Of a DNA stretch of 64,000 bases, positions 24,076 to 32,002 are shown in pieces. Under the pieces are notes generated by a model. That model ran no database searches and was not told the origin of the DNA. It saw nothing but the letters and a program-made list of their open reading frames with translations. Source of the DNA: Sphingobium_A sp965228065. GTDB lineage: Bacteria > Pseudomonadota > Alphaproteobacteria > Sphingomonadales > Sphingomonadaceae. The stretch lies in the NCBI GenBank assembly GCA_965228065.1, contig OZ245788.1, forward strand, positions 4,402,001 through 4,466,000, in the 5' to 3' direction. The stretch's first letter is position 1. Each line of letters begins with the position of its first letter. Both the position numbers and the translations under genes were made by a program.

Positions 24076-25228
24076 TGGAGGCTTGCCCTCGGACGAGACC
24101 TTGTCCGGGTTGACCGATCGCCTGGCCGAACTGGCCGAAGGCTATGACCGCAGCGGTGCTTTTCCGGCACATTGCTTCGATCAGGTCCGTGACGCGGGAT
24201 TGATCGCATTGACGGTGCGCACCGATCTGGGCGGCGGCGGAGCCGGCATCGCCCAAGCGGCGCGCGTACTGGCAGCCGTTGCGCGCGGCGATCCCTCCAC
24301 CGCGCTGATCCTTGCCATGACCTACGGGTTCGGCCTGAAAACCCGGGGACTGGAGGGCGCCGAGCGCCGGGCGGCCGACATCGTCCTGCGCGATGTGGTC
24401 GCGCACGGCACGCTGGTGGGGGAATTGCGCGTGGAGCCCGATCTCGGCACGCCGAGCCGTGGGGGGCTCCCCGCAACGATCGCGCGTCGTCATGCCGATG
24501 GCTGGCGGATCACCGGGCGCAAGACCTACGCCACCGGCTCGTCTGGCCTTGGCTGGTGCTCGGTGATGGCCCGCACCGACGAGGACGAGCCGCGCATCGG
24601 GCGCTTTCTCGTCCGCGCTGACGCGGCCGGCGTGACGATCGCGGAGAGCTGGGATCATCTCGGCATGCGCGCAACGGTCAGCCACGACATGATCTTCGAC
24701 GAGGTTCATATCGGGGCCGGCCAGGTGATCGGGCTGGGTGCGCCGCAACCGGCCAGGCCGACGCCGGACGATGTCGCCGGCGCGCTGTGGAATGCCCTGT
24801 CGATTCCCGTCATCTATCATGGCGTGGCGCTTGCCGCGCGCGACTGGCTGGGTGGATATCTGAACGGTCGCGTGCCGACCAATCTCGGCGCGCCGCTTTC
24901 CAGCCTGCCGCGCGTGCAGGAGAATTTCGGCGAGATCGAGACGCTGCTGCTGGCGAACGACATGACCTTGAGCGCGGCGACCGCGATCGCCGAAGCAGCC
25001 GAGCGCGGCTCGATCGAAACGGTCGAAGCGGTCAAGCATCTCGTCACCGCCAATGCCGTGCGCGCCGTGCAGATCGGGCTGGAGTTGACCGGCAATCCGG
25101 GTCTGAGCCGGGTCAATCCGCTGGAGCGCCATTATCGCAACGTCATGTGCAGCCGCATCCACAGCCCGCAGAGCGACACCATATTGCGCAACACCGGACG
25201 TAAGGCATTGGAACGACTCGACCGATAA
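24068..25228 (+). CDS. Acyl-CoA dehydrogenase-fold flavoprotein (possible DszC/SfnB-type monooxygenase)
   Basis: A 386-aa protein starting at ATG 24,068, inside the end of the TetR gene. The fold is acyl-CoA dehydrogenase: RDAGLIALTVRTDLGG, ARGDPSTALILAMTYG, GWRITGRKTYATGSSG, WDHLGMRATVSHDM and a helical C-terminal domain ending HSPQSDTILRNTGRKAL. I could not place the catalytic Glu of true acyl-CoA dehydrogenases with confidence. The family also contains flavin-dependent C-S monooxygenases (DszC, SfnB), and the neighbouring desulfinase and SsuD-like genes make that reading attractive. It is co-transcribed with TetR. The function call is inference. Confidence 0.75.
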   Translation: MGDGGLPSDETLSGLTDRLAELAEGYDRSGAFPAHCFDQVRDAGLIALTVRTDLGGGGAGIAQAARVLAAVARGDPSTALILAMTYGFGLKTRGLEGAERRAADIVLRDVVAHGTLVGELRVEPDLGTPSRGGLPATIARRHADGWRITGRKTYATGSSGLGWCSVMARTDEDEPRIGRFLVRADAAGVTIAESWDHLGMRATVSHDMIFDEVHIGAGQVIGLGAPQPARPTPDDVAGALWNALSIPVIYHGVALAARDWLGGYLNGRVPTNLGAPLSSLPRVQENFGEIETLLLANDMTLSAATAIAEAAERGSIETVEAVKHLVTANAVRAVQIGLELTGNPGLSRVNPLERHYRNVMCSRIHSPQSDTILRNTGRKALERLDR

Positions 25229-25243
25229 AAGGCGGTTCAGCGG

Positions 25244-25606
25244 TTATGTGCCGCTCAGCACCTCTTCGAAACGGCCATTGGCGGTTTCGATTGCGGGCAC
25301 AAAGCCAGGCTCCTGCAGCGACTGGAAAGCGATCAGCACGGCAATGCGGCCGTCGTCATAATAGCTTTCGTCGGCCACCTCGATAAAGGCGGGGCTCAGC
25401 AGAGCCCATATCCTGTCGTGCGGCATGCCGAGGGCCGGCGTCGGCAGATCGCAGTCCGCAAACATCTCGACCATCGGCGTGGTCGCCTGAGCCTTGAGCC
25501 CATCCGCGTCGGAAAGGATCCGGCGGACAGCATCGATCTGTCCGGGCAGCGGCCCGTCCACAGTGCCGCGCACGATCAGGTCGAAAGGTTCGTCGAAACA
25601 GGACAA
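25244..25606 (-). CDS. Hypothetical protein, start codon unclear
   Basis: At least 120 aa from TTG 25,606; I recognise no family. The same frame stays open upstream and encodes plausible protein sequence (PPFGPLFKEGRYAKVWHG) to a CTG at 25,693 that overlaps the stop of the methionine aminopeptidase gene (CTGA). There is no ATG or GTG in that stretch. So either translation begins at TTG 25,606, or a CTG start is used by coupling and the protein is about 149 aa, or the 5' end has been damaged. It is acidic with no membrane segment or signal. It follows map and the ParD-like gene on the same strand. Confidence 0.55.
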   Translation of the reverse strand: MSCFDEPFDLIVRGTVDGPLPGQIDAVRRILSDADGLKAQATTPMVEMFADCDLPTPALGMPHDRIWALLSPAFIEVADESYYDDGRIAVLIAFQSLQEPGFVPAIETANGRFEEVLSGT

Positions 25607-25689
25607 GGCAAGGCTGCCATGCCAGACCTTGGCGTAGCGCCCTTCCTTGAACAGCGGTCCGAACGGAGGGATGTGGATTTCGTGCCGGT

Positions 25690-26469
25690 TCAGTGCAGTC
25701 TGTCCAGCATCGGCATCTCGTCCCGGCGCAAGGTCAGGATATCGACGCCGGCCTCCGTCACCGCGACGGTGTGTTCGAACTGGGCCGAGAGTTTCCGGTC
25801 GTCGGTGACGACCGTCCAGCCATCGTCCGAGGTGGAAACCTTCCGGCTTCCCTGGTTCAGCATCGGCTCGATGGTGAAGACCATGCCCGGCTGCAATGTC
25901 ATGCCGGTTCCGCGCCGTCCGAAATTGAGCACCTGCGGCTCTTCATGCATTTCCCGGCCGATGCCGTGACCGCAATAGTCCCGCACCACCGAATAGCCGT
26001 TCGTCTTCGCATGGCGTTCGATCGCAAAACCGATATCGCCCAGACGGGCGCCAGGTCGCACCTGGCCGATGCCCTTCCACATCGCCGCATGCGTCACCCG
26101 GACCAGCCGCCGCGCCGCGGGAGCGACATTGCCGACCATATATGTCTTGCTGGAATCCGCGATGAAACCGTTCTTTTCCAGCGTGATGTCGAGGTTGATG
26201 ATGTCGCCGTCGCGAATGATCTCCTCCGCGTCGGGCACGCCGTGGCACACGACATGGTTGATCGAACAGTTCAGCACATATTTGAAGCCATATTGGCCCT
26301 TGCTCGCCGGGCGGGCGGCAAGGTCGTGCGAAATGAAGCGGTCGACCAGATCATTGACCGCCATGGTCGACATGCCGAGCAGGTCGCGATCGTCCAGCAT
26401 ATGGAAAACCGACGCGAGCAATTTCCCCGAAATGCGCATCAGGGCCAGTTCGTCAGGGCATTTGACCAT
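25690..26469 (-). CDS. map: Methionine aminopeptidase, type I
   Basis: A 259-aa cytosolic M24-family metallopeptidase that removes the N-terminal Met from new proteins. Family signatures are present: NHVVCHGVPDAEEI, the metal-binding Asp in GDIINLDITLEKNG, DSSKTYMVG, CGHGIGREMHEEPQ and GMVFTIEPML, with the late Glu in SAQFEHTVAVTEAG. Length is normal. Its ATG follows the stop of the ParD-like gene by one base, so the pair is translationally coupled. It may be a second, specialised copy, as the housekeeping map is normally elsewhere (not checkable here). Confidence 0.95.
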   Translation of the reverse strand: MVKCPDELALMRISGKLLASVFHMLDDRDLLGMSTMAVNDLVDRFISHDLAARPASKGQYGFKYVLNCSINHVVCHGVPDAEEIIRDGDIINLDITLEKNGFIADSSKTYMVGNVAPAARRLVRVTHAAMWKGIGQVRPGARLGDIGFAIERHAKTNGYSVVRDYCGHGIGREMHEEPQVLNFGRRGTGMTLQPGMVFTIEPMLNQGSRKVSTSDDGWTVVTDDRKLSAQFEHTVAVTEAGVDILTLRRDEMPMLDRLH

Positions 26470-26470
26470 C

Positions 26471-26677
26471 TCAGGCAGCCATTTCGACCAATGTGCCGGC
26501 CTGCGCCATTTCCAATCGCATCTTCACGATATCGTTGAACGACAAGGTCGGGTTCGCTTCGGCGAGCATCCCGATCTTCATCCAGAATTCGGCCTGGGCA
26601 TTGATCGAGCGGCACATGACGGCACTCGCCCGGCGCACATCTTCATGCAACGCGTCTTCGATTTTTACGATACCCAT
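26471..26677 (-). CDS. ParD-like antitoxin family small protein
   Basis: A 68-aa protein (MGIVKIEDALHEDVRRASAVM, then RSINAQAEFWMKIG). It matches the ParD-like antitoxin type: a short beta strand followed by helices, as in ribbon-helix-helix DNA-binding proteins. No ParE toxin follows; instead the next gene, one base away, is methionine aminopeptidase. Direct repeats of TCGTATAT lie upstream at 26,707-26,725 and could be its operator. The family assignment is good. An antitoxin role is doubtful without a toxin; control of the map copy is an alternative. Confidence 0.75.
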   Translation of the reverse strand: MGIVKIEDALHEDVRRASAVMCRSINAQAEFWMKIGMLAEANPTLSFNDIVKMRLEMAQAGTLVEMAA

Positions 26678-26706
26678 GGCGACCTCGATTTGAACGACTA
26701 TACGAA

Positions 26707-26725
26707 TCGTATATGGTTCGTATAT
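26707..26725. promoter_or_regulatory. Direct repeats upstream of the ParD-like/map pair
   Basis: TCGTATAT occurs at 26,707-26,714 and 26,718-26,725, 11 bp apart (one helical turn), in an AT-rich patch 30-48 bp before the ParD-like start. ATACGAATCGTAT also gives an imperfect palindrome. It is plausibly an autoregulatory operator for a ribbon-helix-helix protein. Confidence 0.45.
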
Positions 26726-26751
26726 CCGTTCGTCAACGCGCCGTTTGCCGA

Positions 26752-27237
26752 TCAGGGCATACCGGCAATCGGCCCCGGCTGGCCTTCCATGCTCAAGAAA
26801 TTGACCAGCGCGATCTTGCCGTCGCGCACTTCGACATAGCCCATCACCATCGAATGGCTTTCCTTGCCCTTATGGGTGGAGCTTTCCAGATGATAGGTGA
26901 AGATCTTCGAACCGTCGGGCGACGAGAAAGCCTCGACGAACGGAACATGGATCTCGACCGCCTCGACGCTCGACTGGATCTTGCGGAAGCGCGCCGCCAG
27001 GTCGGCCAGGCCCTTGGCGCGGTTGGTGCCGTTGATCCGCATCACTGCGTCGTCGGTGAAATATTTGCCGAATGCCTCCGGCGTGAAGCCGTTCGGATCC
27101 TTGATCGCGGCATTCCACCAGACGAACATCCGCGAAACCACGTCGTTCGAGACGGTGCTGGAGAAGGTCTGGGGCGCCTGCGCCGTCGCCGGAGCACTCA
27201 GCGTCAGCACGGCGAATGCGGTCAAAAGTCTTTTCAT
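26752..27237 (-). CDS. Secreted NTF2/SnoaL-like protein, copy 1
   Basis: A 161-aa exported protein with signal peptide MKRLLTAFAVLTLSAPATAQ and an NTF2/SnoaL-like cone fold (MFVWWNAAIKDPNGFTPEAF, KYFTDDAVMRINGTNRAKG, LADLAARFRKIQSSV). It is paralogous to the protein at 33,444-33,917, which shares MFAWWNTAF, FRKYFTEDA and HFRRIQAS. It lies 54 bp after the DUF885 gene on the same strand, so probably co-expressed. SnoaL-like proteins can be isomerases, hydrolases or binding proteins; nothing decides the role here. Confidence 0.8.
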   Translation of the reverse strand: MKRLLTAFAVLTLSAPATAQAPQTFSSTVSNDVVSRMFVWWNAAIKDPNGFTPEAFGKYFTDDAVMRINGTNRAKGLADLAARFRKIQSSVEAVEIHVPFVEAFSSPDGSKIFTYHLESSTHKGKESHSMVMGYVEVRDGKIALVNFLSMEGQPGPIAGMP

Positions 27238-27291
27238 ATCGTCGGCTCTCCCTGAGCGGTTGGTCCGCGCTTTGGCGGCGATTGGTCGATG

Positions 27292-29091
27292 TCAGGCGAA
27301 GGATGCGATCCAGCCGTCGATCTTGGCGTCCAGAACGTCCATCGGGATCGCGCCGGTACCGAGCGCCTCGCGATGATAGTCGCGGATATCGAACCTGGAT
27401 TTCAGCGCCTTTTCCGATCGGTTGCGCAGTTCGCGGAACTTCAGCTCGCCGATCTTGTAGGCGCAGGCCTGACCTGGATAGGCGATGTAACGGTCGATCT
27501 CGACCGCGACGTCCTTGTCCGCCATCGACGTATTCGCGAGCATATAGTCGATCGCCTGCTGCCGTCCCCAGCGCCTGGCATGAAGGCCGGTATCGACGAC
27601 CAGGCGCACTGCGCGCAGCATTTCCATGTCGAGATGCCCGAACCATTGCATCGGATCGGTGAACATGCCGAGTTCGCGCCCCAGCGATTCCGCATAAAGG
27701 CCCCAGCCCTCCGAATATGCGGTGGACGAGCCATAGCGGAGCAGGGTGGGCAGGCTGCTATTCTCGCGGGCAAGCGTGATCTGGAAATGGTGGCCGGGAA
27801 TGCCCTCGTGCAGCGTCAGCGTCTCCAGCGTGGGGATCGGCCGTGTGGAGAGCATCGACATGTTGAAGAACAATATGCCGGGCGAAACGCCATCGGCCTC
27901 GCCCGCGCGATAATAGCCTGTGCCGCGCTGGTCGCCGAGCGCGGGCAGGGGACGAACTTCGAACGGTGCCTTGGGGCGATCGTGGAAGAGCTTCGGGATG
28001 GCCGGCCAAATCTTCGCTTCGATCGCCTTGAAGCGGGCGAGCAGCTCTTCGGGCCTGGTGTAATAATATTTCGGATCGGTGCGGACATGTTCGAAAAAGG
28101 CCTTGAGGTCGCCGGCATAGCCGACCTGCTTGCGCACCCCCTCCATCTCGCCACGAATGCGGGCGACCTCGGACAGGCCGAGGGTGTGAATATCGTCGGC
28201 GGAGCGCGTGGTCGTTGTGTGGCGCGCGAGTTCCGCCTTGTAGAGCGCGTCGCCGCCCTTCATCGCCCAGCGGCCGGGCGCCGCGGTCGCGAGCGGGAGA
28301 TAGGTCTCGCGCAGATAGCTCTGCCACGCCGCATAGCCGGGGTAGATCCGATCGGCGATCTCCGTGCGATAGGCGGCGGTCAGCCTGGTGCGGTCGGCGG
28401 GCGAAATCGTTTCGGGGAATCGTCCGATCGCCCTGTAGAATGGGCTTGCTTCGATCGGCACCGCGAGCAGCGCGTCGACCTGTTTCAGGATATTCTCGAC
28501 GATGATCCGGGGCTGCACATAGCCCTGGGCGACACCCTGTTTGAGCAGGGCGACGGTGTTTGCGAGATAGCCGGAAAAGCCGTTCAGCCGCGCAAGGCCA
28601 TCCTCATAGTCCCGCAGATCGGCGAAGGCTGCGCCCGCGCCGGACACGAAATCGGGAAACTCGACCTGAAGCCCGAAAGAGGGATTGAGCGGCGCCATCC
28701 GCGCGACGCGAAACGATCCGCTGTCGAAATAGTCCAGCGTCTGACGGGTGCGATAGGCGAAGACGTCATAGGCGATGCGATCGACCGGCGTCAGTGTAGA
28801 TCGATCGATCAGCGCCAGCGCCGCCATCTCCCGCGTCTTCTGGGCCTGAAGCGTGTCTGCATAATAGTCGGACAAGGGATCGACGAAGACCGGCACGCCT
28901 GCCGAGCGTCTGGTCGTCGACAGTGGTTTCAGCAGTTCGTCCGCAGCGGCGCTGCGGTCGAGCAGCGCGCGCAACCGGGCGGTCGCATCGCCACCCTGCG
29001 CTGAGACGGTCGTCACCCGCATCAGCGCAACGCCCGCCAGCAATCCGGCAAGCGCTTGCCGCCGAGAACAGCGAAACCGACCCTGCATCAT
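27292..29091 (-). CDS. DUF885 family metallopeptidase-like protein, copy 1
   Basis: A 599-aa exported protein. The N-terminus has a twin-arginine-like SRRQALAGLLAGVAL signal. The DUF885 active-site motif HEGIPGHH is at residues 428-435, followed by YSEGWGLYAE (459-468), consistent with a gluzincin-like zinc site. DUF885 proteins resemble M32-type carboxypeptidases; some sphingomonad members hydrolyse esters or peptides. It starts at ATG 29,091 with AAGGGTGG upstream. It is divergent from three prolidase-like amidohydrolase genes across a 301-bp gap with a LysR-type site. A second DUF885 protein lies at 36,357-38,168. Confidence 0.87.
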   Translation of the reverse strand: MMQGRFRCSRRQALAGLLAGVALMRVTTVSAQGGDATARLRALLDRSAAADELLKPLSTTRRSAGVPVFVDPLSDYYADTLQAQKTREMAALALIDRSTLTPVDRIAYDVFAYRTRQTLDYFDSGSFRVARMAPLNPSFGLQVEFPDFVSGAGAAFADLRDYEDGLARLNGFSGYLANTVALLKQGVAQGYVQPRIIVENILKQVDALLAVPIEASPFYRAIGRFPETISPADRTRLTAAYRTEIADRIYPGYAAWQSYLRETYLPLATAAPGRWAMKGGDALYKAELARHTTTTRSADDIHTLGLSEVARIRGEMEGVRKQVGYAGDLKAFFEHVRTDPKYYYTRPEELLARFKAIEAKIWPAIPKLFHDRPKAPFEVRPLPALGDQRGTGYYRAGEADGVSPGILFFNMSMLSTRPIPTLETLTLHEGIPGHHFQITLARENSSLPTLLRYGSSTAYSEGWGLYAESLGRELGMFTDPMQWFGHLDMEMLRAVRLVVDTGLHARRWGRQQAIDYMLANTSMADKDVAVEIDRYIAYPGQACAYKIGELKFRELRNRSEKALKSRFDIRDYHREALGTGAIPMDVLDAKIDGWIASFA

Positions 29092-29259
29092 CCACCCTTC
29101 CGCTCATGTCGGCGCATCCTGCGCACGGCCGGTTGAATTGCAAATATGCCAAGGCCTCGGTGAACTGGACGATCGGGTCGCCCCTCAAACCACAGAATGA
29201 CGGTTTTCTGCGATTTTCGAAAGCCTTTGATATCAAATTTGGAACGGTCTTGATAACAA

Positions 29260-29276
29260 GTTGCGTTTAGCGCAAC
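29260..29276. promoter_or_regulatory. LysR-type operator, site A
   Basis: GTTGCGTTTAGCGCAAC has perfect 6-bp arms and a 5-bp spacer (core TTGCG-N5-CGCAA) and contains a T-N11-A LysR box. It lies in the 301-bp gap 29,092-29,392 between DUF885 (minus) and amidohydrolase (plus) genes. It sits 117 bp before the latter ATG and 169 bp from the former. Nothing else in the gap stands out. Confidence 0.65.
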
Positions 29277-29392
29277 AAAATCGCGATCATCTGCGACTTG
29301 TGTGGGTGTGGGGATCACGCATTGTTCACACAGCGGCGATCCAGAGGCCAAACAGGCCCGACCAAGCCGATCAACACGACAAAGGGCGAGAT

Positions 29393-30694
29393 ATGAAGCG
29401 TGCTCTGCTGCAATTTTTCATCATGGCTTCCGCTGCCGCTGCGCAGCCGGCAATTGCGCAGGCCGAAGGCGCTAAACCCGCGACGACGGCCCTGGTCGGC
29501 GGCACCGTCATCGATGTGGAGAAGGGCGGCACGATCGTCGATGCGACGGTCCTGATCGAAGGGGAGCGGATCGTGCGGGTCGGCCCATCGGCTTCGGTTC
29601 CCGTGCCCACCGGTGCCCGCGTGGTTCCCATGAACGGGCAGTGGCTCGTTCCCGGCCTGATGAACATGCACACCCATCTCGGCCTGAAACTGCCGGGCGC
29701 GACCGGCAACAGCCTGGCCGACGAAACCGACGCCGCACAGGCTTTGCGCATGGCGGATAATGGCCGGAAGACATTGCAGGCCGGCGTGACGACGGTCCGG
29801 CTGACCCATGAGGATCACGGCAATGATTTCGCGCTGAAGGCCGCCATTCGCGACGGCCAGACGCTGGGGCCACGCATCGAGACGGCGGGCGAGATCATTA
29901 TCCCGACCGGCGGCCACGGTTTCCTGGAGGCGGATGGTCCCGCAGAATTCTCCAAGGCGGCGCGCAAGCAGATCAAGCAGGGCGCGAGCTGGATCAAGAT
30001 CGCGATCTCGGGCGGCATCTCGGACACGCATGGCAGCATCCATTCGGCACCGATGACCGACGAGGAACTCTCCACCCTGATCGACGTCGCGCACCGGAAC
30101 GGCGTGAAGGTCACTGCGCATAACGGTTCGACCGCTGCGGCAAAGCAGGCGCTGAAATACGGCATCGACTGTTTCGAACATGGCTATCACCTCGACGACG
30201 ACGTGCTGCGCGAGATGAAGACCAAGGGCGTGTGGCTGGTGCCGACCATCGTGGTGAGCCAGCCCGGTGCGGTCGAATTCTACAAGAAGATCGGATCGCC
30301 CGACTGGTACCTGGATCGTGTCGCATCGACCGGCAAGGATCACTGGGCGATGCTGCAAAAGGCGATCCGAATGGGGATCAACATCGCGCTGGGCACCGAT
30401 CAGTTCCCGTTCGAGCCCAATGGCGGCACCACGGCAACCGTGGCGGAAGCCGAACTCTATGTGCAGGCGGGCATGACACCGCTTCAGGCGCTGCAGGCTG
30501 CCACGATCCAGCCCGCTCGGATGCTGGGCCTGGACAAGGATGTCGGCCGGATCGCCGCAGGCCAATATGCGGATATCGTGGCACTGCCCGCCGATCCGAT
30601 GCGCGATATCGCCGCACTGCGCCGCATCGGCTTCGTGATGAAGGGGGGGCTCATCGTCCGTGACGATGCCGATCCCGCCCGCATCGTCCATTGA
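29393..30694 (+). CDS. Secreted amidohydrolase (prolidase/ochratoxinase type), copy 1
   Basis: A 433-aa exported metal hydrolase starting at ATG 29,393 with GGGCGAG upstream; the signal peptide ends at about AIAQAEG. It is an amidohydrolase superfamily protein: HxH in MNMHTHLGL (residues 93-95), GASWIKIAISGG (likely carboxylated Lys), VTAHNGS, CFEHGYH and LGTDQFPFEPNGG (Asp). The closest functional classes are Xaa-Pro dipeptidases of the imidazolonepropionase-like group and ochratoxin-type amidases. It is first of three tandem paralogues. A periplasmic role in cutting Xaa-Pro-like or N-acyl amino-acid amides is inferred. Confidence 0.87.
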   Translation: MKRALLQFFIMASAAAAQPAIAQAEGAKPATTALVGGTVIDVEKGGTIVDATVLIEGERIVRVGPSASVPVPTGARVVPMNGQWLVPGLMNMHTHLGLKLPGATGNSLADETDAAQALRMADNGRKTLQAGVTTVRLTHEDHGNDFALKAAIRDGQTLGPRIETAGEIIIPTGGHGFLEADGPAEFSKAARKQIKQGASWIKIAISGGISDTHGSIHSAPMTDEELSTLIDVAHRNGVKVTAHNGSTAAAKQALKYGIDCFEHGYHLDDDVLREMKTKGVWLVPTIVVSQPGAVEFYKKIGSPDWYLDRVASTGKDHWAMLQKAIRMGINIALGTDQFPFEPNGGTTATVAEAELYVQAGMTPLQALQAATIQPARMLGLDKDVGRIAAGQYADIVALPADPMRDIAALRRIGFVMKGGLIVRDDADPARIVH

Positions 30695-30714
30695 TCGTCA
30701 CCGGGGGACCAACG

Positions 30715-31974
30715 ATGAAAACCAAGCTCCTCGCCACCGCGGCACTGTTTGCAGTCGGCCTGTCTCACCCCGCCGCGGCGCAACTCGTTGCACTGACCGG
30801 TGCAAATGTCGTCGACCTGGACGGCAAGGCGGCGATCAGGGACGCGGTCGTGATCGTCGATGGCGATCGCATCCGCGCCATCGGCCCTGCCGCGTCCACG
30901 CCGGTGCCAGAAGGCGCCACGATCGTGCCGCTGGCCGGCAAATGGCTGATCCCCGGGCTGATGAACATGCATGTCCATCTTGGCCTGAACCTGCCCGGCG
31001 CAGGGCGGCTCTATAACGAGAAGCCCGAGGCGAAATCGCTGCGCATGCTGCGCAATGCCCAGCAATCGCTGCTATCGGGGGTCACAACGATCCGCCTGAC
31101 CGGCGAGGATGGCGGCGTCGATTTCGCGGTGAAGAACGCCATCGACACCGGCGTTTTCGACGGACCGCGTATCCATACCGCGGGTGAATCGATCGTACCC
31201 ACCGGCGGTCATGGCAAGCTGGAGGCAGATGGTCCGGCGGCAATCTCGAAGGGCGTCCGCGAACAGATCAAGCGTGGCGCCACCTGGATCAAGCTCGGCA
31301 TCTCCGGCGGCATCTCGGACGAGCGGGGCGCCATCGCCGCATCCCCCTTCACCGATGAGGAGATGAAAGTCGCCATCGACGTCGCCCATCGCAACGGCGT
31401 GAAGGTGACTGGGCATACCGGATCGCCGGCGGCGTCCGAATTTGCGTTGCAGCAGGGGATCGACGGTTTCGAGCATGGCTATTTCTTCACGCCGCAGATC
31501 CTGAAGGACATGAAGGCCAAGGGCACATGGTATGTGCCGACCATTGTGGTGAGCCAGAAGGGCGCGCTGGAATTCTATCGCAAGATCGGGTCGCCGCCCT
31601 GGTATCTCGAGCGTCAGGCGTCGGTCGGCAAGATCCATTGGGAAACGCTGAAGGCCGCGATCAAGGCGAAGGTGAACATCGCGCTGGGATCCGACCAATA
31701 TCCGTTCGAACCCAATGAAGGCACCACAGCCACCGTGCGCGAGGCGGAACTCTATGCCGAAGCCGGGATGACATCGCTGGAGGCGCTGCGCGCTGCCACG
31801 ATCGAGCCCGCCCGTATGCTCGGCGTGGAGGCGAGCGTCGGCGCGCTCAAGCCGGGTTTCCTGGCCGATATCGTCGCGGTCGATGCCGATCCCAGCGCGG
31901 ATATCCGCGCGCTGCGCACCATCGGGTTCGTGATGAAGGGCGGGAAGATCGTCCGCAATGATTCAAATCGCTGA
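30715..31974 (+). CDS. Secreted amidohydrolase (prolidase/ochratoxinase type), copy 2
   Basis: A 419-aa paralogue starting at ATG 30,715 (MKTKLLATAALFAVGLSHPAAAQ signal peptide), 20 bp after copy 1. It retains MNMHVHLGL, GATWIKLGISGG, VTGHTGS, GFEHGYF and LGSDQYPFEPNEG, so all expected metal ligands are present. It differs from the others mainly in the N-terminal 30 residues and in GS for GT near the catalytic Asp. It is the middle gene of a three-gene run from the site A promoter region. Confidence 0.86.
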   Translation: MKTKLLATAALFAVGLSHPAAAQLVALTGANVVDLDGKAAIRDAVVIVDGDRIRAIGPAASTPVPEGATIVPLAGKWLIPGLMNMHVHLGLNLPGAGRLYNEKPEAKSLRMLRNAQQSLLSGVTTIRLTGEDGGVDFAVKNAIDTGVFDGPRIHTAGESIVPTGGHGKLEADGPAAISKGVREQIKRGATWIKLGISGGISDERGAIAASPFTDEEMKVAIDVAHRNGVKVTGHTGSPAASEFALQQGIDGFEHGYFFTPQILKDMKAKGTWYVPTIVVSQKGALEFYRKIGSPPWYLERQASVGKIHWETLKAAIKAKVNIALGSDQYPFEPNEGTTATVREAELYAEAGMTSLEALRAATIEPARMLGVEASVGALKPGFLADIVAVDADPSADIRALRTIGFVMKGGKIVRNDSNR

Positions 31975-32002
31975 CCTGCCCAAATTGAAACGGAGACACC
32001 CA

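Noticed and set aside
26471..26677. Complete type II toxin-antitoxin system
   Set aside because: Only a ParD-like protein is present; no ParE-like toxin gene lies on either side.
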